From positions 1,488,001 to 1,552,000 of the forward strand of contig NZ_OZ156465.1 in NCBI RefSeq assembly GCF_964212655.1: 64,000 nucleotides of DNA, read 5' to 3'. The notes beneath the pieces were generated by a model, which was given only the letters and a program-made list of their open reading frames with translations, was not told the DNA's origin and searched no databases. Position numbers and translations under genes: made by a program. Of this stretch, positions 46,257 through 57,400 are shown piece after piece (the stretch's first letter is position 1; the number at the start of each line of letters is the position of its first letter). The stretch comes from Candidatus Thiodiazotropha sp. LNASS1. GTDB taxonomy: Bacteria; Pseudomonadota; Gammaproteobacteria; Chromatiales; Chromatiaceae.

Positions 46257-46298
46257 GGTTTTTCACGCCCAATTGCCTGTCAACAGCAAAATCTCTGA

Positions 46299-46997
46299 CT
46301 ATTCACAGGCACTGAAGTAGTCAGAGTCATCGACCAATGCATCACGACATTGCGCGCTCGCATAGGTGAATCCGCCTGGAACACTGTGCATGTCCTGCTG
46401 CTCCATTGAGATCAGCTGGCTCGCTGCATTACAGGCCTCTCTTGATGCGCATTGATTATCACCACCACATACCCTGTTTCGCAGTTTTTCACAGGGTGTC
46501 TCATGCCCGGGCGAACGTCTATCGCAGGCCTGAAAAAAGGTCTCATTTCCCAATGCTTCAAGGCAGTGTGTGGAGCTTTCAAGAATAACGCCTGACCAAC
46601 TGCTGCTCAGCTCACTACGCTCCATCGCAAACAGTTGGCGTGCGGGATCGCATGCGGGACTGGAATCGCACTCATTGTGCATACCGCAAACTTTTTTCAC
46701 CAGCTGCATGCATGCAGCATTCAGGCGATCTCGCTCCTGTTCCCGCTGAGCATCGATAATGACTCGGTCTTTGACGACAACACCATCGCGTACAATGATT
46801 ACTGCCCCGTTGTCGAGTTTGTGTACTCCATCCCATAGTGGGGTGGTCTCTCCCCCTGCGGTACGGGACACCTTATTGGTATCCGAATCGATGGAAATAT
46901 GGCTGCCATCCTGTAGTTGACCTTGCCACGATGAGGTATCGGCAAATACCGCAAGAGGCAATATGCAAAATACTGTGATGATGTGGCGCAACTGCAT
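46299..46997 (-). CDS. Secreted protein with duplicated six-cysteine module
   Basis: About 232 residues. A signal peptide (ITVFCILPLAVFA) is followed by a beta-rich N-terminal part and two tandem copies of one module: CMQLVKKVCGMHNECDSSPAC...FFQAC and CEKLRNRVCGGDNQCASREAC...YFSAC, each with six cysteines at matching spacing, probably disulphide-bonded in the periplasm. I do not recognise the family. Start at 46997 (SD AAGGGTGAG) rather than the longer frame. Confidence 0.75.
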   Translation of the reverse strand: MQLRHIITVFCILPLAVFADTSSWQGQLQDGSHISIDSDTNKVSRTAGGETTPLWDGVHKLDNGAVIIVRDGVVVKDRVIIDAQREQERDRLNAACMQLVKKVCGMHNECDSSPACDPARQLFAMERSELSSSWSGVILESSTHCLEALGNETFFQACDRRSPGHETPCEKLRNRVCGGDNQCASREACNAASQLISMEQQDMHSVPGGFTYASAQCRDALVDDSDYFSACE

Positions 46998-47082
46998 GCT
47001 ACTCACCCTTCGCAATTCATCTATTTCAGCATCAGAATATCATAATTTTTCCCTTAAGCTGAGTGGTTCGAGCAATCCCCCA

Positions 47083-49218
47083 TTAGCCCCTTCGCCAGGC
47101 ATGGTATTGCTCCACCCATGACAAAACCTTTTCCGGCTTATGGGCGCGTTTCCAGGCTCCGGCGGCATATTTGTTGGCCTCGAACAGCGTCGGGTAGATA
47201 TGAATCGTGCCGAGTATCTTGTTCAAGCCAAAGCCGTGCTTCATGGCTGCAGTGAATTCTCCGATCAATTCACCTGCATTCTCGCCCACGATAGTTGCCC
47301 CAAGCACCCGGTCCTTACCGGGTGGCGTCAGTACCTTCACCATACCGTGGGTCTCACCTTCCGCAATCGCCCGATCCAATTCGGAAAGATCGAATTTCGT
47401 TACCTCGTACTCGATACCCTCCTGATTCGCCTCTTGTTCATTGAGCCCCACCCGCGCCACCTCCGGATCGGTAAAGGTCGCAAACGGGATCACCGAGTAG
47501 TCCACCTTAAAGCGACGAAATATCCCAAACAGGCTGTTCACCGCCGCGTACCAAGCCTGATGGCCGGCGGTATGGGTGAACTGGTATGGACCCGCCACAT
47601 CGCCACAGGCATAGATAGTTGGAATGGATGTCTGGAGGTACTCATCGGTCTCAATGGTACCATTCGGGTTGAGTGCCACATTCAACTCCTCAAGGCCGAA
47701 TCCGCTGGTGTTGGGTTTCCGGCCAACGGCAACCAGCACCTGATCGAACGGCACTTTTTTCTGTTTGTCATTGTGTTCACAGATCAGCAGATTTTCACCC
47801 TCCTCTTTGACGAATTCCACCGCCTTGTGCCCAACCAGCAGGTTGATGCCTTCCTCCTTGAATTGTTGCGTCACCAGGTCCACAACATCGTCATCCTCTC
47901 GTATCATCAACCTGGGCATCATTTCGACAATGGTGACTCTGCTGCCGAATCGGGCAAAGGCCTGAGACAACTCACATCCTATCGGACCGCCACCCAATAC
48001 CAGCAGTCTTTCAGGAAGTTCGCGCAATTGCCAAAGATTGTCCGAAGTAAGGTAATCGAATTGATCAATGCCGGTTATCGGCGGCACGAAGGGGCCGGCA
48101 CCTGTGGCAACAATGATATGAGGGGTTCGAATTTCTATGCCGTTGACCTCCACGCTGTAGGGTGATGTGATACGCGCCTCACCCTCGATGACCTCCACTC
48201 CGAGCCCCGTATAGCGTTCCACGGAGTCGTGAGGCTCAACCTCCTTGACGACTCTTTGCACCCGTTCCATGATGTTACTGAAGTTGTACTTGACATCAAT
48301 GGCATCAAAGCCCCACTCCTGAGCCCTGCGACTCTGGCTCAGGATGCGCGCGCTACGGATCAGTGCCTTGGAAGGCACGCAACCTGTATTCAGGCAGTCA
48401 CCCCCCATCTTATGTTTTTCGATCAGCGTCACCTGCGATTTCACAGCCGCGGCAATATATGCCGAGACCAGTCCCGCGGAACCGCCCCCGATCACCACCA
48501 GGTTTTGATCAAATGCATCCGGTCGTTCCCAATCTTTCAAAGCCTTGCGTTGTTTTAACAGTGTGACTAACTTTTTTGCCAGTAACGGAAAGAGCCCCAG
48601 CAATACAAAGGATCCGATCAAAGCCGGTGAGAGAATTCCGGATGCTGAATCGAGAGTGGCGAGCTGTGTACCCGCATTTACATAGACCACTGTTCCAGCC
48701 AACATACCGACCTGGCTGACCCAATAGAAGGTCCAGGTACGGATAGGCGTCAAACCCATCAACAGATTGATCACGAAAAAAGGAAAAATCGGTACCAACC
48801 TCAGGGTGAAGAGATAGAAGGCGCCATCCTTCCGCATGCCCTCATTGATCGCCTTTAAACGGTCACCATAACGATTCTGCACCGTATCCTTAAGCAGAAA
48901 ACGGGCAATCAGAAAAGCAAGTGTGGCACCGATAGTGGAGGCAAATGAAACCAATACCAAGCCCCACAACAAGCCGAAAACCGCACCTATTGCCAAAGTC
49001 ATGACAGCCGCACCGGGAAGTGACAGCGCAGTGACCGCCACATAAACGATAAAGAAAACCACCGTGGCCAGTAATGGGTGTGAATCCTTCCACGAGATGA
49101 TCCCATCTCGTTGGGATTTCAGATAGTCGAGCGTCAGGACCTTGTCCAGATCGAACAGAAAAAAGGCGAACACCAGCAGTGCCACTATGAGCAGGACGAT
49201 CAGTTTACGGGGATTCAT
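47083..49218 (-). CDS. TVP38/TMEM64 (VTT) domain fused to FAD-dependent disulphide oxidoreductase
   Basis: 711 residues. Residues 1-230 form a VTT/DedA-like membrane domain (GAAVMTLAIGAVFGLLWG, FLIARFLLKDTVQNRYGDRL, RLVPIFPFFVINLLMGLT). From about 236 a class I pyridine nucleotide-disulphide oxidoreductase follows with FAD motif VVIGGGSAGLVSAYIAA, redox-active GGDCLNTGCVPSKAL, NAD motif VLGGGPIGCELSQAFARFG and a C-terminal dimerisation domain with HIYPTLFEA. It resembles mercuric reductase but without an N-terminal metal-binding domain. The fused form is known in databases; its substrate is not. Confidence 0.92.
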   Translation of the reverse strand: MNPRKLIVLLIVALLVFAFFLFDLDKVLTLDYLKSQRDGIISWKDSHPLLATVVFFIVYVAVTALSLPGAAVMTLAIGAVFGLLWGLVLVSFASTIGATLAFLIARFLLKDTVQNRYGDRLKAINEGMRKDGAFYLFTLRLVPIFPFFVINLLMGLTPIRTWTFYWVSQVGMLAGTVVYVNAGTQLATLDSASGILSPALIGSFVLLGLFPLLAKKLVTLLKQRKALKDWERPDAFDQNLVVIGGGSAGLVSAYIAAAVKSQVTLIEKHKMGGDCLNTGCVPSKALIRSARILSQSRRAQEWGFDAIDVKYNFSNIMERVQRVVKEVEPHDSVERYTGLGVEVIEGEARITSPYSVEVNGIEIRTPHIIVATGAGPFVPPITGIDQFDYLTSDNLWQLRELPERLLVLGGGPIGCELSQAFARFGSRVTIVEMMPRLMIREDDDVVDLVTQQFKEEGINLLVGHKAVEFVKEEGENLLICEHNDKQKKVPFDQVLVAVGRKPNTSGFGLEELNVALNPNGTIETDEYLQTSIPTIYACGDVAGPYQFTHTAGHQAWYAAVNSLFGIFRRFKVDYSVIPFATFTDPEVARVGLNEQEANQEGIEYEVTKFDLSELDRAIAEGETHGMVKVLTPPGKDRVLGATIVGENAGELIGEFTAAMKHGFGLNKILGTIHIYPTLFEANKYAAGAWKRAHKPEKVLSWVEQYHAWRRG

Positions 49219-49603
49219 GGGCTTGTACCTTGCTAAACAATATGCGTTTTTTTTGATCTACGCTCTATCCTAGCAGATGGATTCAAAAGGGTTTGTACAG
49301 GAATTCAACAATCCTACAACGAGTGATTACGAAAAATCGCGTATCCCCAGGAGTAAAGCAGTCCATTCCAAACCGCAGTGGGGAAGTGATTCGGTTGAAA
49401 GCCCAAACTTACAATGCTGAGAAATGAATAGATGAATCAAGGAAGCTCAGAGCAAATCTGATCGAGTCAAAATGTGAACGATTTTTCCTTGATCAAGGTG
49501 TCAATTGCATATGAATGTCGGCCGTTTACCATGGCCGATAAAATAGAGGTGGCTTTTTTCAGCTGCGAGGCAACCGTCCATGACTTATTCAGAGCTTTTT
49601 TGG
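49219..49603. other. Intergenic region
   Basis: 385 bases between two minus-strand genes. A short CGGCC/GGCCG inverted repeat near 49522-49538 is not followed by T on the minus strand. No gene supported. Confidence 0.5.
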
Positions 49604-51025
49604 TTATGGTAGTGAAACCGGTTGTTCCAGGACTGATTTCAACGGAGCCACTTCATCCGAAACAGTGCTTTTATTGGCCACATCACTATAAGCCTGGTGG
49701 AGCTTTTCACCATCTTCTGCGGTCTCTGGTAAGGTTATGCCGAGATGTGCCTTCAATTTATTGATACCTACAATCAGGCGATATTGGGAGAATATGTGAT
49801 CGTACCAGGTCTTGGCTTTTTCTCTTTTTGCCTCATACAACTCATTCTCAGAGTCCAGCAAATCGAGCAATGAGCGTTTACCGAGGTTAAACTGCCAGGC
49901 ATAGGCATCACGGGTCTTTTCACTGGCAAGCACATGTTCCTGTTGAAACACCAGTTGCTTTTGAGTGACATCATAGGCTGACCACGACAACCGGACACTT
50001 TCCACAACCTGGCGATAGGTGTTGTTGCGGATCTCTTTTGCTTCGTTGACCAAATGGGCATTTTGCCTGTTACGCGCCCGATCCTTACCGCCGGCAAACA
50101 GATTGTAACGCATCCGAAGCATTGCCGTGACATCGTCATCACGCCCTTCCACGCCATCCAGGTCATCACCGTACCTTGCCCCGAGTTCTAGATCCAGGCG
50201 CGGATAGTGAGCACTTTTGGATGCCTTGTACTGAGCCACAGCAGCAGTCACATCAGCATTTGCTGATTTCAATGTCGGATGATTTTCAAGTGCAAGCTGT
50301 ATGGCAGCATCCTGAGTTTGCGGCAGAATCTCATTCACTGCAGCTATGGGTTTGAGAGCTTTCGGCAGCAACCCCACCACGCGTAGAAAGTTTGTCTCTG
50401 CGTCTTTGAGATTCACTTCGTCCGATAACATATTTGCCGAGGCAGAAGCACGTCGGCCTGTAATCTGTGCCAGGTCAGAGGTTCTGCCAACACCGGAATT
50501 GCTTCTAAGCTCCACCTGATCGTAGATTCTTGCATGGGCCTGCAGATTTTCCGATGAAAGCGCCATGAGATCCCGATGCAGAAGTACTTGTATATAGGTA
50601 TCTACAGCTTTAAGTCCAAGTTTTTCACTGGCGCTCTCAAGCACTCTTTGCTGTGCTTCAACCCTGGCATTCTGACGATCTACCTCACTTTGAGTGGCAA
50701 ATCCGTCAAACAACATCTGATTCAGCGTCAAACTGGCTTCTTTACGAGTCAGAGAGCGATAGTCATCACCGCTGGCCCGGGTCGTATTATTGTCTGTCCG
50801 CTCATACCCCGCTGCTGCGTTCAAGTCGATAGACGGCATATAGCCAGATTTTGCTTGATCCAATTCTTCAAGACGGGATAGATGCTGGTTGGACTCAACC
50901 AGCACTTCAGGATTGGTTATGATTGCATGCTCCACCGCTGTACGCAGATCCAAAGCATATGCAGGACTAAAAAGAATAAAAAACAGAGCTGTAATACTAG
51001 ACTTCACTAACAAGTTGCCAACCAT
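49604..51025 (-). CDS. TolC-family outer membrane protein (LapE/AggA-like)
   Basis: About 473 residues. Signal peptide cleaved after FSPAYA, then the TolC repeat: LDLRTAVEHAIITNPEVLVESNQ and the second-half helices ending WQFNLGKRSLLDLLDSENELYEAKREK. It forms the outer membrane channel for type I secretion of the giant adhesin encoded directly upstream. Start chosen at the ATG at 51025, where the signal peptide begins. Confidence 0.9.
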   Translation of the reverse strand: MVGNLLVKSSITALFFILFSPAYALDLRTAVEHAIITNPEVLVESNQHLSRLEELDQAKSGYMPSIDLNAAAGYERTDNNTTRASGDDYRSLTRKEASLTLNQMLFDGFATQSEVDRQNARVEAQQRVLESASEKLGLKAVDTYIQVLLHRDLMALSSENLQAHARIYDQVELRSNSGVGRTSDLAQITGRRASASANMLSDEVNLKDAETNFLRVVGLLPKALKPIAAVNEILPQTQDAAIQLALENHPTLKSANADVTAAVAQYKASKSAHYPRLDLELGARYGDDLDGVEGRDDDVTAMLRMRYNLFAGGKDRARNRQNAHLVNEAKEIRNNTYRQVVESVRLSWSAYDVTQKQLVFQQEHVLASEKTRDAYAWQFNLGKRSLLDLLDSENELYEAKREKAKTWYDHIFSQYRLIVGINKLKAHLGITLPETAEDGEKLHQAYSDVANKSTVSDEVAPLKSVLEQPVSLP

Positions 51026-51417
51026 ATATACGTTAAATTTACAATCACTTTTAATTATTGTGAACCAGTCAGCATTCAATATCGGCATATTAGCAGCTAA
51101 CTTAAACGCTAGATTAAGAGTATTTCCATTGCGTGAAGCATAGTGCCGGTTTCGCTACCGTCCTTCTTCAACAATCAATCCCATTCGACCGTCAAATACC
51201 AAACCTTGTCTGCGCGAATTAGCTTACTATGAAGCATTTTTTATTTAAATACAATTAGTTACAATAATATACACAATCTACATACACGAATATCAATTAT
51301 CAAGCTGCCCGCTGTAAAACTATGTGAATTTTGAATTGCACACCCTACTACCCTCACCACAAAAAAAGGGCCCGCTTGGGGCCCTTAACTGTATACATTC
51401 GATTCAGCTGCGACGAG
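51026..51417. other. Region between the TolC-family and adhesin genes
   Basis: 392 bases, AT-rich towards the TolC gene, with the adhesin terminator at 51361-51386. The TolC-family gene therefore needs its own promoter here; I see no convincing -35/-10 pair. Confidence 0.5.
51361..51386 (-). terminator. Terminator of the giant adhesin gene
   Basis: On the minus strand AAGGGCCC, a short loop (CAAGC), then GGGCCC and seven T. It follows the adhesin stop by about 30 bases. Confidence 0.92.
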
Positions 51418-54400
51418 TCAAACAATCGTCACATTCACCTGATCTTCTATCAACAGGGTCACGCTATCATCCGTATTGAGATACTCGGTAAAGGTGTGAC
51501 CATTTTGGGTGACTGTATTTCCGGACTCGTGCCAATCGCTCGTCAGTTCCACACTGTCAGAGGTATCACCCAGAATCTCCAGCAAATTATCATTGTCAGT
51601 CATTGTCAACACATCAGATACACTCAGATTCATGATGTCGTGATTACCTACTGTGAGATCTATCCTCTCAATGTTTCTGATATTGGATATGCTACTGAAG
51701 TCAAGGTCATTGTTATCAGGTGCAATGAGTGTGTCGAAACCGGCATTCCCAGTGATGAGACTATCTGCAGAATCGAAGATCAGCGTGTCATTTCCACTGC
51801 CGCCGCGTAATTGGTCACTCCCGGACCCACCGTCAAGAACATCATCACCGCCACGACCTCGCAAGGTATCATTCCCTTCATATCCAGATAGATACTCATC
51901 TGCAGCAGTACCCCTCAGGATATCAGCGAGAGCCGATCCATCGATACTTTGGTAACCGCCGACAGTTATGGTCAGCGTCGCACTGGAAACATCGCCATCC
52001 TCATCCGTAATCGAATAGCTGAACGATTCAGTAATCGTTTCTCCGGGAGCCAAATCATCTTTGGTCTCTCGGTTCAATTGGAATGAATAGATACCACTGG
52101 AGTTAACCGTCAGATTGCCATATGGGCTTGATGTGTCACCCCAGATGACATTGGATGTAGATCCATCACCACCTGTTATGTTTGACACGCTTCCGGTAAC
52201 CACAGGAAGAGGGTCAGTGGAAACGATACTACCCATGATCTCAAACGGGTTCACTGCCTGTTCGTCTGTTCGAATTGTGGATACGATCTGACCATTGGTA
52301 TCCATGAATCCATCAACTCTGACCTCATACTCCTGACCGCCAATGGAAATCGTCACCGCTTGAGCGGGCAGCGTTATGATATCTCTTGGATCGGCACCGT
52401 TATTTGGTGTCTCATTATGATCCATCAAGACATCGAACTGTACTGTAGTCGGGATACCATTAACCACCACATCCATTTCAATGGTGAGAGTGACCTGATC
52501 CAGTGTGGATGAGTTGCTATATATAGGCCAGTTATTATGCGAAAAATCCGCTAGCTTGAACGATTCCCCAATCAGCACACTTTCACCACCCCCAGTATAT
52601 ACTGGGTTGTCTACCAAACTATATCCTGATTGAGATCCACCACTTGGGACACTGCCCCATAACAGATTGTCAATAAATCCGTCTGTATCCGTATCTTGCT
52701 CGGTTACATCTCCCGTGCCATTGATGAACACAGGATTGGTCCAACCAGCAGCGAGATTCTGTATTCCCAGTGAGTCAACTCCGATATACATATTGGCGGA
52801 AATATTACCTGCTTTTGGAGCATCATCTTCAAGCTGAATAGTAAGTGGTGCAGACACACTATCCGTACCATCATCTACAGTAACATCCACAACGAAAGAA
52901 ATAACATCTTCCTGGCCGACAACCGGGTGATCCACCCTATCGGATAATGTAACAGTATAATTTCCAGCCTGATCTATGGATATGCGTAAAACTTCTGAAC
53001 CAACAGCAGAACCTATGAGCATATCAGTCCCGTCACCCGTCCAGGTTATGGGCTGACCATAAGATGTCATAATGACTCCAGGCTCTGCCAATGATACGGT
53101 CAAGGTATCTCCTTCAGGATCACTTATAGACATACTACCGCTATCAGTGACACTATCTGTTGTATCAGTTGGTGTGCCTGTGTTATCAGGCATACCGTAA
53201 ACCAGACCCTCTTCTGAAACTGCAGCTGTTGCAGGAGTTATTTCAGGCAGATCATTCACTTCATTAACAGTGACCGTCACCGTGGCGGTATCAGTGCCAC
53301 CGTTACCATCGTCGATGGTGTAGGTGAAGGTGTCGGTGCCATTGAAGTCTGGGTCCGGCGTGTAAACAGGGTTACCTGATACCGAATCGATTGTGACGGA
53401 ACCATTGGTACCTTGAGTTACCGCTGTCACGGTCAGGCTGTCGCCATCCGGATCGCTGTCGTTCGGTAAAACATCGACAGTGACAGAAACATCCTCATCC
53501 GTATCTATAGCGTCATCCACAGCCACAGGGGCGTCATTCACGGCACCTACAGTCACGGTGACGGTCGCGGTATCGGTCCCGCCATTGCCATCGTCGATGG
53601 TATAGGTGAAGGTATCGGTACCGTTGAAGTCCGCATTCGGGGTATAGACCGGGTTACCTGAAACAGGGTCAATCGTAACACTACCGTTGGTGCCCTGAGT
53701 CACGGCAATGACTGTCAGAGTGTCACCGTCTGGGTCACTGTCGTTTGGTAAGACATCCACCGTCACTGGGGTGTCTTCGTTAGTGCCGACCGCATCATCG
53801 GTAGCGATCGGCGCGTCATTCACGGCACCCACTGTTACGGTCACAGTGGCGGTATCAGTGCCGCCATTGCCATCATCGATGGTGTAGGTGAAGTTATCCG
53901 TGCCATTAAAGTCAGCATCCGGCGTATAGACCGGGTTGCCACTCACCGGATCAATGGCAACCGAGCCATTGGTGCCCTGAGTCACAGCAGTGACCGTCAG
54001 GGTATCACCGTCTGGATCGCTGTCATTCGGCAAGACATCCACTGTAACAGGTGTATCTTCGTTGGTGCCTACCGCATCGTCGGTAGCGATCGGTGCGTCA
54101 TTCACGGCACCCACAGTTACGGTGACTGTGGCAGTGTCAGTGCCGCCATTGCCATCGTCGATGGTGTAGGTAAAAGTGTCGGTGCCGTTGAAGTCTGGGT
54201 TCGGTGTGTAAACAGGATTGCCTGATACCGGATCGATGGCAACCGAGCCATTGGTACCTTGAGTGACCGCTGTCACGGTCAGCGTATCGCCATCTGGATC
54301 ACTGTCATTGGGCAGTACATTGACCGTGACTGGAACATCTTCATCCGTTCCAATGCTGTCATCCACAGCAACTGGCGCATCATTCACCGCACCTACAGTC

Positions 54401-57400
54401 ACGGTAACGGTCGCGGTATCGGTTCCACCGTTGCCATCGTCGATGGTGTAGGTGAAGGTATCGGTGCCGTTGAAGTCCGCATTTGGGGTATAGACCGGGT
54501 TACCTGATACCGGATCGATGGCAACCGAGCCATTGGTGCCCTGAGTCACAGTAGTGACCGTCAGGGTGTCACCGTCCGGATCGCTGTCATTCGGCAGTAC
54601 ATCCACCGTAACAGGTGTATCTTCGTTGGTGCCTACCGTATCGTCGGTGGCGACCGGTGCATCATTCACGGCCCCAACTGTTACGGTGACAGTGGCAGTA
54701 TCGGTCCCACCATTGCCGTCATCAATCGTGTAGGTAAAAGTGTCGGTGCCATTGAAATCTGGATTCGGGGTGTAGACCGGGTTACCTGATACCGGATCGA
54801 TAGTAACAGAACCGTTTGTCCCTTGGGTCACAGCAGTGACCGTCAGGGTATCACCGTCTGGGTCGCTGTCATTGGGCAGTACATTGACCGTGACTGGAAC
54901 ATCTTCATCCGTTCCAATGCTGTCATCCACAGCAACTGGCGCATCATTCACCGCACCTACAGTCACGGTGACGGTCGCGGTATCAGTTCCACCGTTGCCA
55001 TCTTCGATGGTGTAGGTGAAGGTATCGGTGCCGTTGAAGTCTGGGTTCGGCGTGTAAACAGGATTGCCTGATACCGGATCGATTGTGACGGAACCATTGG
55101 TACCTTGAGTTACCGCTGTCACGGTCAGCGTATCGCCATCTGGATCGCTGTCATTCGGTAAGACATCGACAGTGACAGAAACATCCTCATCCGTATCTAT
55201 AGCGTCATCCACAGCCACAGGGGCGTCATTCACGGCACCCACAGTTACGGTGACTGTGGCAGTGTCAGTGCCACCATTGCCGTCATCAATCGTGTAGGTA
55301 AAGGTATCGGTACCGTTGAAGTCCGCATTCGGGGTGTAGACCGGATTGCCACTCACCGGATCGATTGTGACGGAACCGTTTGTACCTTGGGTCACAGCAG
55401 TGACCGTCAGGGTGTCACCGTCCGGATCGCTGTCATTGGGCAACACATCCACCGTCACCGGGGTATCTTCGTTAGTGCCGACTGCATCATCGGTAGCGAT
55501 CGGTGCATCGTTCACGGCACCCACTGTCACTGTAACGGTCGCAGTATCGGTCCCACCGTTGCCATCGTCGATGGTGTAGGTAAAGGTATCGGTGCCGTTG
55601 AAATCTGCATTCGGCGTGTAAACAGGGTTACCTGATACCGGATCGATGGCAACTGTGCCATTGGTTCCTTGAGTCACAGCAGTAACAGTGAGGGTGTCAC
55701 CGTCCGGATCGCTATCATTCGGCAATACATCAACGGTGACTGGGGTGTCTTCATTGGTACCGACGGCATCATCGGTGGCGATCGGTGCATCGTTCACCGC
55801 AGCCACAGTCACGGTGACGGTCGCGGTATCGGTCCCACCGTTGCCATCGTCGATGGTGTAGGTAAAGGTATCGGTGCCGTTGAAATCTGCATTCGGCGTA
55901 TAAACCGGGTTGCCACTCACTGGATCAATCGCAACACTACCGTTGGTGCCCTGAGTCACAGCAGTAACAGTGAGGGTGTCACCGTCCGGATCGCTGTCAT
56001 TCGGTAAGACATCGACCGTAACAGAAACATCCTCATCCGTATCTATAGCGTCATCCACAGCCACAGGGGCGTCATTCACGGCACCTACAGTCACGGTGAC
56101 GGTCGCGGTATCGGTCCCGCCATTGCCATCATCAATCGTGTAGGTAAAAGTGTCGGTGCCATTGAAATCTGGGTCAGGGGTATAAACAGGGTTTCCTGAT
56201 ACCGGATCGATAGTTACGGAACCGTTTGTGCCTTGAGTCACAGCAGTGACCGTCAGGGTGTCGCCGTCCGGATCGCTGTCGTTTGGTAAGACATCTACCG
56301 TGACAGGCGTATCTTCGTTGGTGCCTACCGTATCGTCGGTGGCGATCGGTGCATCATTCACCGCACCTACAGTTACGGTGACAGTGGCGGTATCGGTCCC
56401 GCCATTGCCATCGTCGATGGTGTAGGTAAAAGTATCGGTGCCGTTGAAGTCTGCATTCGGCGTATAAACCGGGTTACCACTCACCGGATCAATCGCAACA
56501 CTACCGTTGGTGCCCTGGGTCACAGCAGTCACGGTCAGGGTATCACCATCCGGATCACTGTCATTCGGCAGTACATCAACGGTGACCGGGATGTCTTCGT
56601 TAGTGCCGACCGCATCATCGGTAGCGATCGGTGCGTCATTCACCGCACCTACAGTCACTGTAACGGTCGCGGTATCGGTACCACCATTGCCGTCATCAAT
56701 CGTGTAGGTAAAAGTGTCGGTGCCGTTGAAGTCCGCATTCGGGGTGTAGACCGGATTGCCACTCACCGGATCGATTGTGACGGAACCGTTTGTACCTTGA
56801 GTGACCGCGGTGACCGTCAGGGTATCACCGTCTGGATCGCTGTCATTCGGCAGCACATCAACGGTGACTGGGGTGTCTTCATTGGTACCGACCGCATCAT
56901 CAGTGGCGATCGGTGCGTCATTCACCGCACCTACAGTCACGGTGACGGTCGCGGTATCGGTCCCGCCATTGCCATCATCAATCGTGTAGGTAAAAGTGTC
57001 GGTGCCATTAAAGTCCGCATCCGGGGTATAGACCGGGTTACCTGAAACAGGATCGATGGCAACCGAGCCATTGGTACCTTGAGTGACCGCTGTCACGGTC
57101 AGGGTATCACCGTCTGGATCGCTGTCATTCGGCAGTACATTGACCGTGACTGGAACATCTTCATCCGTTCCAATGCTGTCATCCACAGCCACAGGAGCGT
57201 CATTGACTGCACCCACAGTTACGGTGACGGTCGCGGTATCAGTCCCGCCATTGCCATCATCAATGGTGTAGGTGAAGGTATCGGTACCATTAAAGTCCGC
57301 ATTCGGTGTATAAACCGGATTGCCACTCACCGGATCAATGGCAACACTACCGTTGGTGCCCTGAGTCACAGCGGTGACTGTCAGAGTGTCACCGTCTGGG

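Noticed and set aside
47140-48165. Plus-strand ORF of 341 codons
   Set aside because: Entirely antisense to the FAD oxidoreductase domain, whose motifs are intact; codon pattern fits a shadow frame.
49522-49538. CGGCC/GGCCG inverted repeat as TolC-gene terminator
   Set aside because: Only 5 bp with a 7-9 base loop and no T run on the minus strand.
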